64,000 bases of DNA from a virus. Shown here piece by piece: positions 46,801-52,720 of the stretch. Location: positions 98,061-162,060 of the IMG/VR virus record IMGVR_UViG_3300021598_001001; one strand, 5' to 3'. The notes below the pieces were generated by a model that saw only the letters and a list, made by a program, of their open reading frames with translations, had not been told where the DNA came from and made no database searches. Made by a program: the position numbers and the translations under genes. Each line of letters starts with the position of its first letter. Positions within the stretch are counted from its first letter, which is position 1.

Positions 46801-48459
46801 ATTACCCTTTATAATGATGGCAGTACTTGGGCTGGTGGATTTGGAATTCATAGTGATACGGTTTCTTATTATTCTGGAGGAACTCATAGATGGTATAAAG
46901 TAAATAGCCAAACATCATTCTCAGAAATATTAACTCTAACTGCTGCAGGAGCTTTAACTGCCGCTTCAACAATTTCTGCTACAAGATTAATTTCAACAGT
47001 TGCAACAGGAACTGCTCCATTTACAGTTTCTTCAACTACAGAGGTAACTAACTTAAATGCTGCTTTACTCAATGGATTTAGTTCTGCAACCACAAATACA
47101 GGAAATACTATTGTAAGACGTGATGCTTCTGGTAATATTAATGGAAATACTATTACGGGTACAACAATTGTTGGTGGTACTGGAACAGCGATTGGTGGTG
47201 GTGGACTAGTTGTTAACGGAACAACTGGTGATAATGACTCTCAATTGATCATCAAGAAACCTTCCCAGTCATCATTTGGTGTTCTTACTTGGGATGGAAT
47301 AGTCTTCTTAAGTTCTAATATTTACTATACTGATGGATCTTGGGTACATAGTGCTCCAGCTGGTAACAATAATAACCAATTGTTCTTACTCCAACCTGGA
47401 AGTGGCGCAAGATGGTATGCATCTAATAATGCAACTGGTTCTTGGAACGTTGCAAGTAATCTAGAATTGTGGAATGACTCTGGTACATGGCAGAGACCTC
47501 TTGCGAATACATTAACTATGAATACATCTGGAACTGGTATTTCTGGTTCCACCACTTATAATAACTCTGGAGCAGCTACATTTACTGTTACATCAAACGC
47601 AACTGCAGCAAATACAGCAAGCACCATTGTAGCTCGTGATGCTTTTGGTAACTTTAACGCAGGAATAATTACCGCAACATTCTCTGGAACATTTAACGGT
47701 AGTATCAATGGTAATGCTACTGGATTAACTGGAACCCCAAGTGTTACGGTTAACGCATTAACTGCTACTTCTGCTACTATTGGTACTAATGTAATTGTTA
47801 ATTCCACTGGCATTAGAGTTACTGGAGTAACAACTTCAACTGGAGGATTTGTTGGTGCATTGACTGGTAATGTAAGTGGTAATGTGACTGGAAACGTTAC
47901 TGGTAATGTAACTGGTAATTTAACCAATACTGTAACTGGAACAAATACCACTGAACTTGTTCGTGGTAACATGGCGGACAACGACCAGTTCCGCATTTTA
48001 ATCGGAGGCACTGCTTCTAACGCTGGTTATGTTGAAATTGCAACTGCAGATGATGGAACCGAACCAATTTACGTTAGACAATATACTGGCGTATTTTCAA
48101 CTCTAACCAGAACTGCAACTCTCCTTGATGGTTCCGGTAATACTACTTTCCCAGGCACAGTAACTGCACAATCTGATATTAAATTAAAGACAAACATCAA
48201 TACAATTGAAAAGGCTCTAGAAAAAGTATTGAAGTTGCGTGGAGTTGAATATGATCGTATTGATATGAATGGCGAACATCAAATTGGTGTTGTCGCTCAA
48301 GAAGTTGAAGAAGTAATCCCTGAATTAGTATTTGAAACTGAAGATGGAACTAAGTCTGTTGCTTATGGAAACATGGTAGCAGTTCTAATCGAGGCAATTA
48401 AAGAACAACAATCACAAATAGAAGACCTGAAAAATCAAATTAATGAACTTAAAAAATAA
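36157..48459 (+). CDS. Tail fibre, C-terminal part, with S74 chaperone
   Basis: True coding in this frame starts at 36301 (NSGIITSATI); the 48 codons from the ATG at 36157 (MLLQLRLLVPLL) are out-of-frame repeat DNA. In order it holds the SYTN repeat array to about 37845 and an ISTLGNVRIG shaft. Next is a beta-helix start (YYVSSVNGDDANDGKTLP, 38652) interrupted by four Cys-containing helical repeats (38770-40915). The beta-helix then resumes (VEAGNYVEDNPIILYDDVAI) to about 41750. H..G..Y modules follow (41800, 43400, 43650), then a pyocin-knob-like region (44900-45130) and SFVGPLTGNVTGN repeats. The last 95 residues (SDIKLKTNI to the end, from 48172) are an S74 intramolecular chaperone, which drives trimer folding and cuts itself off at Ser (4006 in this frame). 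Adsorption to the host is the inferred role. Confidence 0.88.
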   Translation: MLLQLRLLVPLLPTPILPLPTQIKPILIVELLLQLLFLVRLFLMLEFLNSGIITSATIAGATITNANITTSYTNVANINLGVVTSLTGQTSIIDNSFTTTSYTNQANINTGIITEAIITNAGITTSYTNVANINSGIITSATIDSATITNAGISTSYTNRANINVGVITEAVVTNADIITSYTNTANINTGIITAATITNGSVSNLYVNSGNINTGIITGAIITNANITTSYTNVANINSGIITAATIEYATILNAGITTSYTNVANINSGIITNATITNEVTTNANITTSYTNVANINVGFITAATVTNANITTSYTNQANINSGIITEAIITNAGITTSYTNVANINSGIITNATITNAIVTNANISTSYTNQANINVGLITAATITNGSVSTLYVNSGNINTGIITGAIITNANITTSYTNQANINSGILTSAVITNAGITSSYTNVANINVGFITAATVTNINATNSYTNTANINSGIITNASIEYATIQNAGISTSYTNQANINVGVITAAIITNANITTSYSNVANINTGIITSAIIDSEVVTNSSISTSYTNRVATYLDVRVSYSGTSYVNTGIITNVGITSGSANLLYLNAGIATYLGITSSVTNEAKINAGIITNANITTATVNTLNVNSGIATYLGITTAVATAFNINTAYINSGIITSANASSLIGQNVNIVNGNVDNLNATLGFVTHLSATNINVSGISTLGNVRIGTGNTSLVVTGNARITGILTIGSSSVTINGNNNNVSGVNSITGNVGVFTNVQVSGINTFTSLRNNVTFKTSQLGIATNYDLVLPPTLGQNGQLLGLNADGTLGFATGTGLYENRYYVSSVNGDDANDGKTLPVKTIKRASQLASFDSFIIPGQRYLDAGNLIESNKEFIKEEVVAYLEFNYEDISTRLMDYDPVICKRDIGYLVDALAYDIRFGGNSKSREAGLAYWSGATSYVAGEEEEAIFAYEYIKFLGQYIINNQSPPTLYQTAVSQTFDFTIIDDPENTNTNYFHRSKDARNLIIGNRQEIIDKSLASVALAATTGFYFPGEQETNERSRYYDSYKLIQINKQEIVDKSIASIAIGFPTGFYVPGPGVTSTTEDSRYYDAYRLIQINKSEIVATALTAISVQYPTLWSSGVSSAKCQRDLGYFVDAVSTDVFTGGNNYARAFTGFYFVGVGTTSLAGEEQQTIYGFQQAGTQMRRAITNLLTNKNLNVSSGPETYNGGGGNVGVSSTTACTDVQNTIVSLVGIVTAAIGVGNTSGLPAVNYGDFDLNVIGYGMTEGIWKCARDTGFFIDAVSTDVFTGGNNYARAFTGFYFSNVGNLLADGLAGETAESNYVFESARDYMKKAVTNQLNSRDLTITADPVTGFNTDPNSCSNVRSTIDTLTGIVTTAVGSGSTAGIGATTNYGYFLVNSTYNVSDFVGIGTTNVVGGRKCARDLGYIVDAVAQDISYGTNQHILYATKKYFDGAGAARTDGLLGEEVISAYAFQSLGTYAKRAVTNWLNYQDLSIQNDVSVGSTNKDVNVCANIRSNIDNLVGILTTAVISGSIVGIATTNLGLTDCADVRSALVNYVGIITTIVGLGTTAAPALVAPGTQSQPVCIIVEAGNYVEDNPIILYDDVAIVGDNLRNTIIRPANAGKDLFRVRNGIYLTGFAMKDAIDLAGVPQNTFDYAVAFDDPSDNLTSRAGYATKLDKPTITRSPYIQNCSILSFLGGNGMLVDGNKVLTPNVPLISEEVEVGPDAIQPEQGKSMVAAAFTMVSFGGIGWRVINDGYSQVVSCFQIFCRYGSLAQSGGYLSITNSATNFGLYALRSTGYSRNSFIFDRGRVAATGTSGGLQTLKAVGYGRSDVENYILRFFDGNGVDRTSQFKPAVTVKEFNGATGVGLTENTITITTHGFNNADPVIYNGDEQVIPNRIVGGLVNDNQYYVVYIDADNFKLAEDESLNTIVDLTSLSTGIHTITKSTQDFFVKEIIDSHNSYQKLTLAGVGSTASFVSGRLISQTVVGGTATGFAVTYNNTTRELIVALELSSGVRRNFSVTNGTTVLNINDHSPSPISIGVSAVVGLTTYWTVEFKTDSTIAGTLVQNIGTLPEVYKLHFHRPSIVNSSSHTWEFSGSGIDYNALPQNGGQTDPRSEQVSELGGRVYSSGTNELGDFKIGDSIVAYNRTGNIIFNNTVTIGTLDSIRLSDTVVEPTDSFVLITDTVGQYLVLNNSTVYNFLNGDEVVSVTSGGGAIGVVTAPPRIGVGLGTTTLSFPNVGYGTTGLVRGVPLTLNSLVGGSGYNNPGIYTGVRLDTSTGIGTGITATITVGVSGTVTNVAINTGGYKFAVGDVLTLNNPTPIGGRTGGSNFTVNIATVETRLYLALSNGQKFPGSSALSDFVSDRNAVAISTNIGIGYTVTFTPTDISVGGSVDFANDRIVVGSGHSFVDGDPVIYRSGGGTPIGPLLDTTTYYIKTVGLTSVQLYSTYALVTIKDLTSSGTLTHSLSRVGVNTLTDQITFKNHGLSQGEAVKVTGNTPTGITTGSFYFAGSVTTNSFTFHETRAAALASINGLLLNTVSLAGGTINSAVGIMTLTEQNVEYSRTVNTSSSDTNNWSLLSVGSLDASNIITGTLSPSRLGSGTANDQTFLRGDSSYQKVITSVGIGTTQPIGVTATSSELAPGGVGVNTYYGNINITLNRAQTSSDEYSTLGVSRFKSSTFTVGTDGAISIKNSVTGDVDAATLGGQNSAYYLDILNSTGTLPVTRGGTNLTAAPSLGFTLLGNGSSYTLTGSPEFAGVVGAGFTVLIDKDISFANSSNWTGNKAAKIQYFNGSLYNQYTTNWILRNSGGTDVVTVSVAGTGTFTGAIQATRFTSTQATGTAPFTVSSTTLVTNLNADLLDGKNTGTSGNTIPLLDGSNTWSGTQLFSSSFEAEAKTKDDITTRTKSGFWQTDTATTAEGWPQTTNTWYHLLSSTHSNTANYYAMQFAGSFYNSNDIYYRSTNGSGTTAWNKLWHQGNDGSGSGLDADLLDGLNSSTTNTVSTIVSRDAWGGFSAGIVTATSFVGPLTGNVTGNLTGNVTGNLTGNISNTVTGTATTELVRGNMADNDFFRILIGGTTSNAGYVEIATADDGTEPIYVRQYSGTFTSLQRTATLLDGSGNTTFPGIVTATRFISNVSTGTAPFTVTSTTQVTNLNASLLEGYSTDSANTASRIVLRNVLGGFAAGIVTATSFVGPLTGNVTGNVTGNVSGTAGGLSGTPSITINALTATSAVVGTNVVLNSTGINVTGIITATSFVGPLTGNVTGNATGLSGTPSITINALTATSGVVGTNVVLNSTGINVTGVVTATSFVGPLTGNVTGNATGLSGTPSITVNTITATSGIITSIELGNLTDTTITRASAGRIAVEGVNVVTVSSTDTLTNKTIAAGSNTISGLTNANLSGSAGITNANLANSTISGVSLGSNLNTLTLNTSGTGLSGSTTYNGSGAVTFTVTSNATSANTAGAIVSRDASGNFSAGTISATTFSGGAGTFSNNVTINDGGASSNTTAFGTYKRLVFDNSFNDAARGPNKITLYNDGSTWAGGFGIHSDTVSYYSGGTHRWYKVNSQTSFSEILTLTAAGALTAASTISATRLISTVATGTAPFTVSSTTEVTNLNAALLNGFSSATTNTGNTIVRRDASGNINGNTITGTTIVGGTGTAIGGGGLVVNGTTGDNDSQLIIKKPSQSSFGVLTWDGIVFLSSNIYYTDGSWVHSAPAGNNNNQLFLLQPGSGARWYASNNATGSWNVASNLELWNDSGTWQRPLANTLTMNTSGTGISGSTTYNNSGAATFTVTSNATAANTASTIVARDAFGNFNAGIITATFSGTFNGSINGNATGLTGTPSVTVNALTATSATIGTNVIVNSTGIRVTGVTTSTGGFVGALTGNVSGNVTGNVTGNVTGNLTNTVTGTNTTELVRGNMADNDQFRILIGGTASNAGYVEIATADDGTEPIYVRQYTGVFSTLTRTATLLDGSGNTTFPGTVTAQSDIKLKTNINTIEKALEKVLKLRGVEYDRIDMNGEHQIGVVAQEVEEVIPELVFETEDGTKSVAYGNMVAVLIEAIKEQQSQIEDLKNQINELKK
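45352..45594 (+). repeat. 81-codon fibre duplication, copy 1
   Basis: Encodes NTVTGTATTELVRGN through TFPGIVTA. It is 72/81 identical in protein to copy 2 at 47926-48168, which directly precedes the S74 domain. No stop or frame change in either copy. Confidence 0.9.
47926..48168 (+). repeat. 81-codon fibre duplication, copy 2
   Basis: Encodes NTVTGTNTTELVRGN through TFPGTVTA. It is one codon upstream of the S74 cleavage serine, so this copy would be the mature fibre tip. The nine amino-acid differences from copy 1 include two clusters (NDFF/NDQF and SGTFTSLQ/TGVFSTLT). Confidence 0.9.
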
Positions 48460-48468
48460 ATAAAAAAA

Positions 48469-48476
48469 CATAAATA
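48469..48476 (+). promoter_or_regulatory. Late-promoter-like box CATAAATA before gp13
   Basis: Lies 28 bases before the gp13 ATG and overlaps the base of the terminator at 48473-48503. Confidence 0.5.
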
Positions 48477-48503
48477 CCTCTAGGAAACTAGGGGTATTTT
48501 TTT
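48473..48503 (+). terminator. Terminator between fibre and neck genes, touching gp13 start
   Basis: AATACCTCTAG (48473-48483) pairs with CTAGGGGTATT (48488-48498), 11 pairs with one T-G wobble, closed by a GAAA tetraloop, and TTTTT follows to 48503. The gp13 ATG is the next base. The only Shine-Dalgarno-like sequence for gp13 (AGGGG, 48490-48494) lies inside the right arm. Confidence 0.88.
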
Positions 48504-49334
48504 ATGGCGCAACCATCTAGTAGAGCGGAGTTGAAAGATTATTGCCTCAAACAACTAGGAAAGCCAGTTTTAGAGATAAATGTAGATGATGATCAAATTG
48601 ATAATCTAATTGATGATGCAATTCAATATTATCATGAACGTCATTATGATGGTATTGATCGTGTGTTTTTAAAACACAAACTCACTCCTGCAACCAAATC
48701 AACATTGGCTCAACCTGGACCTATAGGTTCTGCTACTACATCTCCAACTGTTGTTGGAGCTGGTTTGACATCTCTTTCTTATGTTGAAGGAGTAAACTAT
48801 CTACCCCTTCCAGATTCAATTATTGGTGTTAATAGTATTCTTAAGATAAACTCTAGTACAGTTTCGGACGGTCTTTTTAATATTAAATATCAGTTATTTT
48901 TAAATGATGTTTATTATTATGGTGCATTAGATCTACTTAACTATGCTATGGTTAAAAGATATCTTGAAGATCTAGATTACTTATTAAATCCTCATGCTCA
49001 AATTCGTTTTAACAAAAAGAATCATAAGTTATACTTAGACATAGATTGGCAACAAGTTGGTGAGAATGAGTATGTAATTATTGATTGTTATAGAATCGTT
49101 GATCCTTCAGATGCTCCAAAACTTTACAATGATTGGTGGTTAAAGAAATACCTTACTGCTTTAATTAAAAAACAGTGGGGACAAAACATGATCAAATTTA
49201 ATGGAGTTTTACTTCCCGGTGGAGTTCAACTAAATGGAAGACAAATTTATGATGATGGTGTAGCCGAGGTTGAAAAACTAGAACAACAATTAAAAGACGA
49301 GTACGAACTACCACCACTCGATCTCATAGGATAA
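48504..49334 (+). CDS. 13: Neck protein gp13
   Basis: 276 aa (T4 gp13 is 309). gp13 with gp14 forms the neck that closes the filled head and docks the tail. The start PSSRAELKDYCLKQLGKPVL and DDDQIDNLIDDAIQYYHERH (residues 28-47) are the conserved N-terminal signature, followed by YDGIDRVFLKHKLT. The C-terminal part DIDWQQVGENEYVIIDCYRI and KKYLTALIKKQWGQNMIKF, ending with LEQQLKDEYELPPLDLIG, is also typical. The gene starts directly after a terminator T-run. gp14 follows after 1 base. First gene of the neck/packaging/head module. Confidence 0.93.
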   Translation: MAQPSSRAELKDYCLKQLGKPVLEINVDDDQIDNLIDDAIQYYHERHYDGIDRVFLKHKLTPATKSTLAQPGPIGSATTSPTVVGAGLTSLSYVEGVNYLPLPDSIIGVNSILKINSSTVSDGLFNIKYQLFLNDVYYYGALDLLNYAMVKRYLEDLDYLLNPHAQIRFNKKNHKLYLDIDWQQVGENEYVIIDCYRIVDPSDAPKLYNDWWLKKYLTALIKKQWGQNMIKFNGVLLPGGVQLNGRQIYDDGVAEVEKLEQQLKDEYELPPLDLIG

Positions 49335-49335
49335 T

Positions 49336-50766
49336 ATGTCACCATTAAATTCTTATTTCCTCCAAGGATCTCCGAGTGAGCAAAGACTCATTCAAGATTT
49401 AATTAATGAACAACTTAAAATGTATGGACAAGATGTTCTATACATGCCCAGAAAAATAGTTGGTGAAAATACTGTCATCAAAGAAGTTACTGCATCCAAG
49501 TTTGATGATAGTTTTCGTATAGAAGCTTATTTAATGAATTATGAGGGATTTAGTGGGAATGGAGATATTCTCAGTAAATTTGGTGTTAGAAGTAGCGATG
49601 AAATAAATTTAATAATTTCAAAAGAAAGATATGACGATTTTATATCCCCTTTACTTAAATTATGGCCAGAAACTGAAAGAAAGATAGCATATAGACCACA
49701 AGAAGGTGATTTAATCTGGTTTCCTTTAGATGAGTCTCTATTTGAAATCAAATATGTAGAACATAAAAAACCTTTCTATCAATTAAACAACCTTTATGTA
49801 TATGAATTAAGATGTGAGAGATTTGAATATGAGGATGAAATTATTGATGTACCAGAGGTCGATCCAACTGGAATCGAAGTCAATGAATCTATCAAAGATC
49901 TTGGAAACATTTATACTATTCAAATGGTTGGTACTGGAGCAACTGTTGCAACAGCTACTGTAGGATTTGCAACTACAAATCCAAATTCCAAGTCTGTACA
50001 GTATATTGATTTAATCAATGATGGATATGGATATAATTCTGCTCCAATTGTTTCAATATCTACAGCACCTACTGGAGGATTGACTGCTACTGCTGTTGCT
50101 ATAATGACAAGTAGATCTTCTAATCAGAGATTAGCCATTGACAGAATTTTAATCACAAATCCCGGATTTGGATATACTGAACCACCAACAGTAAGTATTT
50201 CTGGTGGTGGAGGTTCTGGTGGAATCGCAACAGCTGTCATCAATAGTGGAGTTCTAGGAATTATTGGTATTTCTTCTGGTGGTGTTGGTTATACAACTAC
50301 TCCACAAGTTACGATACAGAAAATCTTTATTCCATCTGGTTCGGGAATATCATCAAACATTAATAATGCACAGGCTGAAGCAGTTGTTAACTCTAATGGA
50401 GTCGTTGTATCAGTAAGATATTCGAATGCTGGTGCTGGTTATACATTTACTCCAACAATATCTTTTACAGATCCAACTGCAACTACATTTGGTGATTATG
50501 ATTATAATGAGGTTGTAACTGGAACGAGAACAGGAACGACCGGATATGTTAAGAGTTGGGATTCTACAAATAGAATACTCAAAGTAGCGATCGTTGACGG
50601 TACTTTTGCAAGAGGAGAAGCTATTGTTGGAGTTGCCGCGAGTTACAAAATATCCACTGTACAAACTAATGAGTTTTTGGATGCTTATGCAGAAAACATT
50701 CAGATTGAAAATGCCGCTGATGCAATTGTAGATTTCAGTCAAAGAAATCCTTTTGGTGAATACTAA
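49336..50766 (+). CDS. 14: Neck protein gp14
   Basis: 476 aa, much longer than T4 gp14 (256). The start LNSYFLQGSPSEQRLIQDLI, QLKMYGQDVLYMPRKIVGEN and the region KWVE-like core (YRPQEGDLIWFPLDESLFEI, KPFYQLNNLYVYELRCERFE) are the conserved gp14 body (residues 1-175). The insertion near 215-385 is a G.GY-repeat stretch (NDGYGYNSAPIV, NPGFGYTEPPTV, SGGVGYTTTPQV, NAGAGYTFTPTI) like those in the gp7-like protein and gp8. A conserved C-terminal tail (TNEFLDAYAENIQIENAADA, FSQRNPFGEY) closes it. gp13 ends 1 base upstream. Works with gp13 as head completion. Confidence 0.92.
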   Translation: MSPLNSYFLQGSPSEQRLIQDLINEQLKMYGQDVLYMPRKIVGENTVIKEVTASKFDDSFRIEAYLMNYEGFSGNGDILSKFGVRSSDEINLIISKERYDDFISPLLKLWPETERKIAYRPQEGDLIWFPLDESLFEIKYVEHKKPFYQLNNLYVYELRCERFEYEDEIIDVPEVDPTGIEVNESIKDLGNIYTIQMVGTGATVATATVGFATTNPNSKSVQYIDLINDGYGYNSAPIVSISTAPTGGLTATAVAIMTSRSSNQRLAIDRILITNPGFGYTEPPTVSISGGGGSGGIATAVINSGVLGIIGISSGGVGYTTTPQVTIQKIFIPSGSGISSNINNAQAEAVVNSNGVVVSVRYSNAGAGYTFTPTISFTDPTATTFGDYDYNEVVTGTRTGTTGYVKSWDSTNRILKVAIVDGTFARGEAIVGVAASYKISTVQTNEFLDAYAENIQIENAADAIVDFSQRNPFGEY

Positions 50767-50769
50767 ATA
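50762..50769 (+). promoter_or_regulatory. Late-promoter-like box ACTAAATA
   Basis: Overlaps the gp14 stop codon (50764-50766) and lies 23 bases before the gp15 ATG. Confidence 0.45.
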
Positions 50770-50792
50770 ATTATTACTCCCAATAAATTATA

Positions 50793-51845
50793 ATGATATC
50801 AAATTATTTTTATCACGAAATATTGAGAAAGACCATAGTAGCTTTTGGTACGTTATTTAATGATATAAAAATTAAACATAAAGATAGTGCTGGAGATGAT
50901 TTTAGTATCATTACGGTCCCTATAGCTTATGGACCCATACAGAAATTTTTAGCTAGAATTGAACAAGTACCAGATTTAAAAAGAAGAGTTGCTATAACTC
51001 TACCGAGAATGTCATTTGAGATGACTGGTATCTCTTATGATCCATCCAGAAAGTCATCTACAATGCAGACATTTAAAGCATTGGATTCTGATAATAATAA
51101 TGAAATAACAAAATCTTTTTTGCCAGTTCCATATAATGTAAACATTAGACTTTCAATAATGGCTAAATTGAATGAAGATGCTTTACAAATAGTAGAACAA
51201 ATATTGCCCTATTTCCAACCACACTTAAATCTAACAGTAGATTTAGCCTCAAGTATTGGTGAAAAAAGAGATATTCCAATGATTTTGGAAAGAATTGGAA
51301 TAGATGATCAATATGAAGGAGATTTTACAACAAGAAGAATTTTAATTTATACTCTTGACTTCACAGCTAAAACATATCTATTTGGCCCTACTGGAAATGG
51401 TAATGATGCTCTAATTAAACAAGTTCAAGTAGATTACTATTCCAATACCAATAGAAACAATTCATCAAGACAATTAAGATATGTAGTAGAACCTAGGGCT
51501 CTTAGAGATTATAACAATGATGAAATAACGGTAATTTCAGAGGATGTTTCTACAGATATTACAGAATTTACAGTTTCTGATGCTACGTCTTTAGTTGAAA
51601 AATCATATATTCAAATTGATGACGAATCTATGTACATTCGTAAGATAAGTGGAAATACATTAACGGTTAATAGAAGTCAAGATGGTACGATAGCTTCTTC
51701 ACATGCTTCTGGAACTGCAGTCAATGTTATTAATAGTGTAGATGATGATTTAATTGATCTTGACGATGATTTTGGATTTAGTGAATATCGTTATGATTAT
51801 GGTGATGGTAAAGTTTATAGTACTACTAAAGGAACTGATGTATGA
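50793..51845 (+). CDS. 15: Tail sheath stabiliser and completion protein gp15
   Basis: 350 aa (T4 gp15 is 272). gp15 caps the finished tail and connects it to the neck. The start MISNYFYHEILRKTIVAFGT, KFLARIEQVPDLKRRVAITL and LPRMSFEMTGISYDPSRKSS (residues about 67-86) are the diagnostic conserved regions. The core ends near QVDYYSNTNRNNSSRQLRYV. The extra C-terminal 90 residues form a separate module (YIQIDDESMYIRKISG, QDGTIASSHASG) that recurs in the gp7-like and DUF4815-like proteins and ends in an acidic tail (DDDLIDLDDDFGFSEYRYDY). It overlaps gp16 by 4 bases (ATGA). Confidence 0.92.
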   Translation: MISNYFYHEILRKTIVAFGTLFNDIKIKHKDSAGDDFSIITVPIAYGPIQKFLARIEQVPDLKRRVAITLPRMSFEMTGISYDPSRKSSTMQTFKALDSDNNNEITKSFLPVPYNVNIRLSIMAKLNEDALQIVEQILPYFQPHLNLTVDLASSIGEKRDIPMILERIGIDDQYEGDFTTRRILIYTLDFTAKTYLFGPTGNGNDALIKQVQVDYYSNTNRNNSSRQLRYVVEPRALRDYNNDEITVISEDVSTDITEFTVSDATSLVEKSYIQIDDESMYIRKISGNTLTVNRSQDGTIASSHASGTAVNVINSVDDDLIDLDDDFGFSEYRYDYGDGKVYSTTKGTDV

Positions 51846-52273
51846 ACTTTGATGATATTGACAAAGCTTTAGATATAGAACCAACAACGATTAAATCCGA
51901 AATAGTTAAAACAGAAGTAACTGATATTCAAAAACCTACAGAAAATCTTGATCAATTACAAAAGGATTATGAATATTCTAGGGGTCAACTTTACTCAATT
52001 ATCGAGAAGGGTCAAGAAGCGATTAATGGAATTCTAGAACTAGCCCAAGAATCAGATTCACCTAGAGCATATGAAGTTGCTGGACAATTAATCAAGAATG
52101 TTGGAGATGTTACAGATAAACTTTTAGATCTTCAAAAGAAAATGAAAGATATTAATAAGGAAGAAAAAGGAGCAACACCGACAAGTGTTACTAACAATGC
52201 AGTATTCTTTGGTTCTACTGCAGAACTTCAAAAGTTCTTGAAGAGTTCCATGAATCAAGATACATCTAAATAA
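51842..52273 (+). CDS. 16: Terminase small subunit gp16
   Basis: 143 aa (T4 gp16 is 164). The small terminase is a ring-forming protein that recognises phage DNA and regulates gp17. The conserved central coiled region is present: LQKDYEYSRGQLYSIIEKGQ (residues about 39-58), EAINGILELAQESDSPRAYE and VAGQLIKNVGDVTDKLLDLQ. The end has NNAVFFGSTAELQKFLK, typical of cyanophage gp16. It is coupled to gp15 by a 4-base overlap. Unlike T4, where gp16 overlaps gp17, three genes lie between the two terminase subunits here. Confidence 0.92.
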   Translation: MNFDDIDKALDIEPTTIKSEIVKTEVTDIQKPTENLDQLQKDYEYSRGQLYSIIEKGQEAINGILELAQESDSPRAYEVAGQLIKNVGDVTDKLLDLQKKMKDINKEEKGATPTSVTNNAVFFGSTAELQKFLKSSMNQDTSK

Positions 52274-52296
52274 TAGATAGACCACTAAGTAAAGAA

Positions 52297-52719
52297 ATGA
52301 AGACATTCCGAAATTTTTGTGCCGAGGCTTATTCTATTAGTGAAATGGCAATGAATCCAAATAGTCGTTTCACTACAAGTGCTCAAAGAAATGCCTATGC
52401 TTCAAATCAGATTGGATCAAAGCAATTTTCTGACAGAGGTGGATATGCAGCCCTTAAAGCAGGTGGTGGACAAGCAGCACTAAAAAAAGGAAGTAGTGTG
52501 AGTGATGTTCTTTATGCGGGACAAAAGGCAAAAGCAGCAAAGGCACAACAAGATTTTTCTAACAAAATAAACAGACCTTCTCAACAGCAGTCTACACCAG
52601 TCAAAAAACCAATGGATGATTTTGCTGCTGGTGGTGGTGCAGCAAAGATGAAAGCAACTGGTATGACAAAAGATCAAGTGATTTCACTTGGAAAGAAAAA
52701 CTTATCTAATCAAAAGTAA
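52297..52719 (+). CDS. Small basic low-complexity protein, 140 aa
   Basis: The start MKTFRNFCAEAYSISEMAM is followed by an Ala/Gly/Lys-rich, basic and probably disordered body (GGYAALKAGGGQAALKKGSS, AGGGAAKMKATGMTKDQVI). The N-terminal 'MKTF..F..EA' motif occurs on many T4-like cyanophage proteins; I do not know its meaning, though a virion-packaging or processing tag is a thought. It sits between gp16 and a larger protein, 1 base before that ATG. It might bind DNA in the head. Function unknown. Confidence 0.6.
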   Translation: MKTFRNFCAEAYSISEMAMNPNSRFTTSAQRNAYASNQIGSKQFSDRGGYAALKAGGGQAALKKGSSVSDVLYAGQKAKAAKAQQDFSNKINRPSQQQSTPVKKPMDDFAAGGGAAKMKATGMTKDQVISLGKKNLSNQK

Positions 52720-52720
52720 T

